This document shows positions 13,976-16,024 of a stretch of DNA of 16,024 nucleotides, in pieces. Source of the stretch: Cytidiella melzeri (lineage: Eukaryota; Basidiomycota; Agaricomycetes; Polyporales; Irpicaceae); assembly GCA_022592445.1 (NCBI GenBank), contig JABYQR010000619.1, positions 1 through 16,024 on the forward strand, given 5' to 3'. The notes beneath the pieces were generated by a model. The model searched no databases. It had not been told where the DNA came from and was given only the letters and a program-made list of their open reading frames with translations. Every line of letters begins with the position of its first letter. The stretch's first letter is position 1. The translations under genes were made by a program, and so were the position numbers.

Positions 13976-16024
13976 GCACAAATATGAAGTAGTTCATTGA
14001 AGTGCTTGAGTTTTTCGAGAGGTAGTGCTTTAGTAAGTGTATCAGCACGTTGATCGTTAGAAGATATATGATGAATAGTTATATACTTCTTGAGTACACG
14101 ATTGCTGATGAAATTCTTACGAATCTCGAAGTGTTTAGTTCGTTGCGAATGTTGCTCGTCAGGTGAGCTAACAATGGCAATAGTTGATGCACTGTCAGTA
14201 TACATTTTGACAGGATCCATAGTAGAGTCAAGTAGTTCGTCAATGAGTGCTTTTAGATATATAGCTTCAGTTGACGCATGCGCTAAGGCATGTAGTTCGG
14301 CTTCGGTGACCGATAGTGTTACAAGTGAACCGCGCTTACTTGACCAAGAGATAAGCGAGTCATTGAATGTAAAGGTATAGCCCATTATTGGTTTGTTGCT
14401 GTATGTAGTCATACCGTCAGAATCAGCGTATCCGACAAGTGAAGTATTAGTAGTAGTTGCTTGGTTTCCTAGGACAAGCCAGTAATCGCATGTTCCCTTC
14501 AAGTATAGGTAGCACTGTTTAGCTGCAGCGAAGTGTTCCTTAGAAGGGTCAGCTAAGTATTGTGCAAGTTGACCAGTGCAGTATGCAATGTCTGGTCGAG
14601 TACAGTCAGCGACGTATCGTAAACCACCGACTAAAGACATGTATTGTTTAATAGTGTCAGCGTCCTGACGAGGTTCTTTCGAGTCACAGGGGGCTAAGTT
14701 GTGCTCGTGTATCATAGGCGTACGGCGTGTATGATTGTGGTCAAAGTTGTTTCGTTTAAGTATAGTTTGGATATAATCGCGTTGACGAAGCTTGATAACA
14801 CCAGAGGCTTTGTCGTAATCGATCTCCATGCCAAGCATCCAGTGGATAGTACCACCGTTTGTTACTTCGACATGTTGTCTAAGTGCTATCTCGAATTGTT
14901 CAGCGACGACAGAAGTGATAGTACAGAGAGTAATATCGTTGACATGAACAGCGAGTATAAGTATTAGTTTGTCTCCCTTGTAAAGGTAGAAGACAGCGTT
15001 ATCGCAATCTGAACGCTTGAGTCCAAGTTGGAAAAGTATATCGCATAGTACCTTGTACCAGCGACGTCCGGCTTGTTTAAGGCCGTAGATAGTTTTGCGT
15101 AGTTTAAGTACCCAGCCCTTAGGCAAGTTGGGCAGTAAGTCGCCAGGCGGCGGACGGAGATAAAGATCTTCATCATCGTTAATTTTACCATATAAGTAAG
15201 CAGACTTAACATCGAGTTGGTTAATCTCGAAGTGTAGTGAAGCCGCAAGTGTAAGTATGAGTCGCATAGAACTCATGCGCGTGACTGGAGCGAACAAGTC
15301 ATTTGCATAGTAATCAATACCATCCCGCTGAGAGAATCCTTGCGCAACAAGTCTTGACTTGAGTTTAGTAACTTTGCCATGTTCGTACTTGGTCTTGTAG
15401 ACGAAGTGAGAACCAGTAATGTTGGCATTTGGCGGCGGGATACAGTATTCCCAAGTGCCAAGTTGTTCGAGTGTATCAACCTCAAGTTTCATAGACTTAA
15501 ACCAATCGTCTTTGAGAGGATGATTCAGTACGTCTTTGAAAGTGACAGGATCACCGACGTCCTCAGCATAGTAAGCATTAAACTCAGTTAAGTAGAAAGC
15601 AATGTTAGTGTCTACTTTGTCGTAGTTTAGACCACGAGCTTTACGCGATAGTTGAGGAGTTCTGTTGGAACGCCTTGGACCAGTAGGGTCAGGCTCGTCG
15701 ATTTCCATTGGTTCTATGTGAGGGTTGTCCTCAAGTTCAAGTTGTTTTTCATTAGTAAGTTTTTTGACATTTGGTTCTTTCTCCCCTTCAATTCGTATCG
15801 TAGAGTCAACGAATTGCAAGTTACGTTCAACTCCGACACGTTGTCCAAAGTAAACATAGTGACCTTTAGAGTGTTCAGCGAAGCCTATCCAGACTCCCCT
15901 TTTACCCTTAGATGCTAGTTTATTTGTGCGATATTTGTCGTATACGATGCACAGCTGACCACAGACTTGAAGTCCATCAAGGTTAGCATCGGTGCCATAT
16001 CACTTAAAGTAAGGAGTTTTGTAG
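13972..16024 (-). pseudogene. copia pol: integrase C-terminus, reverse transcriptase, RNase H (partial)
   Basis: The frame is open from below a TGA at 16002-16000 to the stop at 13974-13972, and the coding pattern continues above that stop to the window edge. The first part is the integrase C-terminal region (KTPYFK, stop, YGTDANLDGL; KRGVWIGFAEHSKGHYVYF); the stop sits where the family has Trp (TGG to TGA). Residues below are counted from the TTG at 15819. A linker with DEPDPTGPRRSNR leads into RT (about 95-345) with QLDVKSAYLYG, KTIYGLKQAGRRWY and the active site read as HVND at 14946-14935, where HVDD or YVDD is expected. RNase H (about 430-605) keeps YADSD, TEAEL, YTDSAS and DQRADTLTKAL. 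With a stop and a changed catalytic Asp, this copy is probably inactive. Confidence 0.85.

Larger units (their letters stand above)
13794..16024 (-). mobile_element. Element E: Ty1/copia retrotransposon, 5' part outside the window
   Basis: Integrase end, RT and RNase H are followed by polypurine tract and LTR. The order integrase before RT and the RT type (RVT_2) identify Ty1/copia. Only the 3' part is visible. Its pol is almost free of stops, so it is younger than the Ty3 remnants around it, though not intact. Confidence 0.8.

Overview
The window looks like a transposon-rich stretch of a filamentous fungal genome, most likely a basidiomycete. The main grounds are a 58-nt intron with GT, CTAAC and TAG signals, a Ty3 chromovirus with a C-terminal chromodomain, a Ty1/copia element with a very short LTR, and a cysteine-rich zinc-cluster-like exon of a kind common in fungi. 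No species can be named. No host metabolic gene, rRNA or tRNA was found. Four LTR-retroelements or remnants lie next to or inside one another, and the first kilobase is unassigned.

Layout. (1) 1-1213: unassigned DNA with eight ACTGCG words, a short acidic reading frame (568-792, +) and a hairpin followed by a purine tract. (2) Element B, minus strand, about 1214-5770: an LTR (5770-5062), a hairpin-rich leader with a predicted self-priming site, a 259-aa unknown ORF (4483-3704), a spacer packed with tetraloop hairpins, and a Gag gene (3533-1214). A 58-nt intron joins Gag in frame to an eight-cysteine zinc-cluster-like domain and a C-terminal helix. B shows no protease, RT or integrase. (3) Element C, plus strand, about 5771-11810: a decayed chromovirus with gag, protease, RT, RNase H, integrase, chromodomain, polypurine tract and 3' LTR. 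Stops, frameshifts and lost catalytic residues make it inactive. (4) Element D, minus strand, about 11811-13793: remnant of another Ty3-type gag and protease. (5) Element E, minus strand, 13794 to the window end: a Ty1/copia element (171-bp LTR plus integrase end, RT and RNase H) that appears to have inserted into the gag of D.

How they fit together. B and C have different coding regions but matching LTR parts: a CTTATC (GATAAG) cluster, then TCACATGAT, then a shared 19-nt block, similarly spaced TATA and start sites, and similar LTR ends. This fits B being a non-autonomous partner of a C-like chromovirus; that is inference. In B, the first 12 nt of the predicted transcript are complementary to a site just inside the LTR, the arrangement known from the self-priming Tf1/sushi group. 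The most novel-looking items are the spliced Gag-zinc-cluster gene of B, the run of GACA/GAAA tetraloop hairpins before it, and the 11-bp GATAAG array in its LTR.
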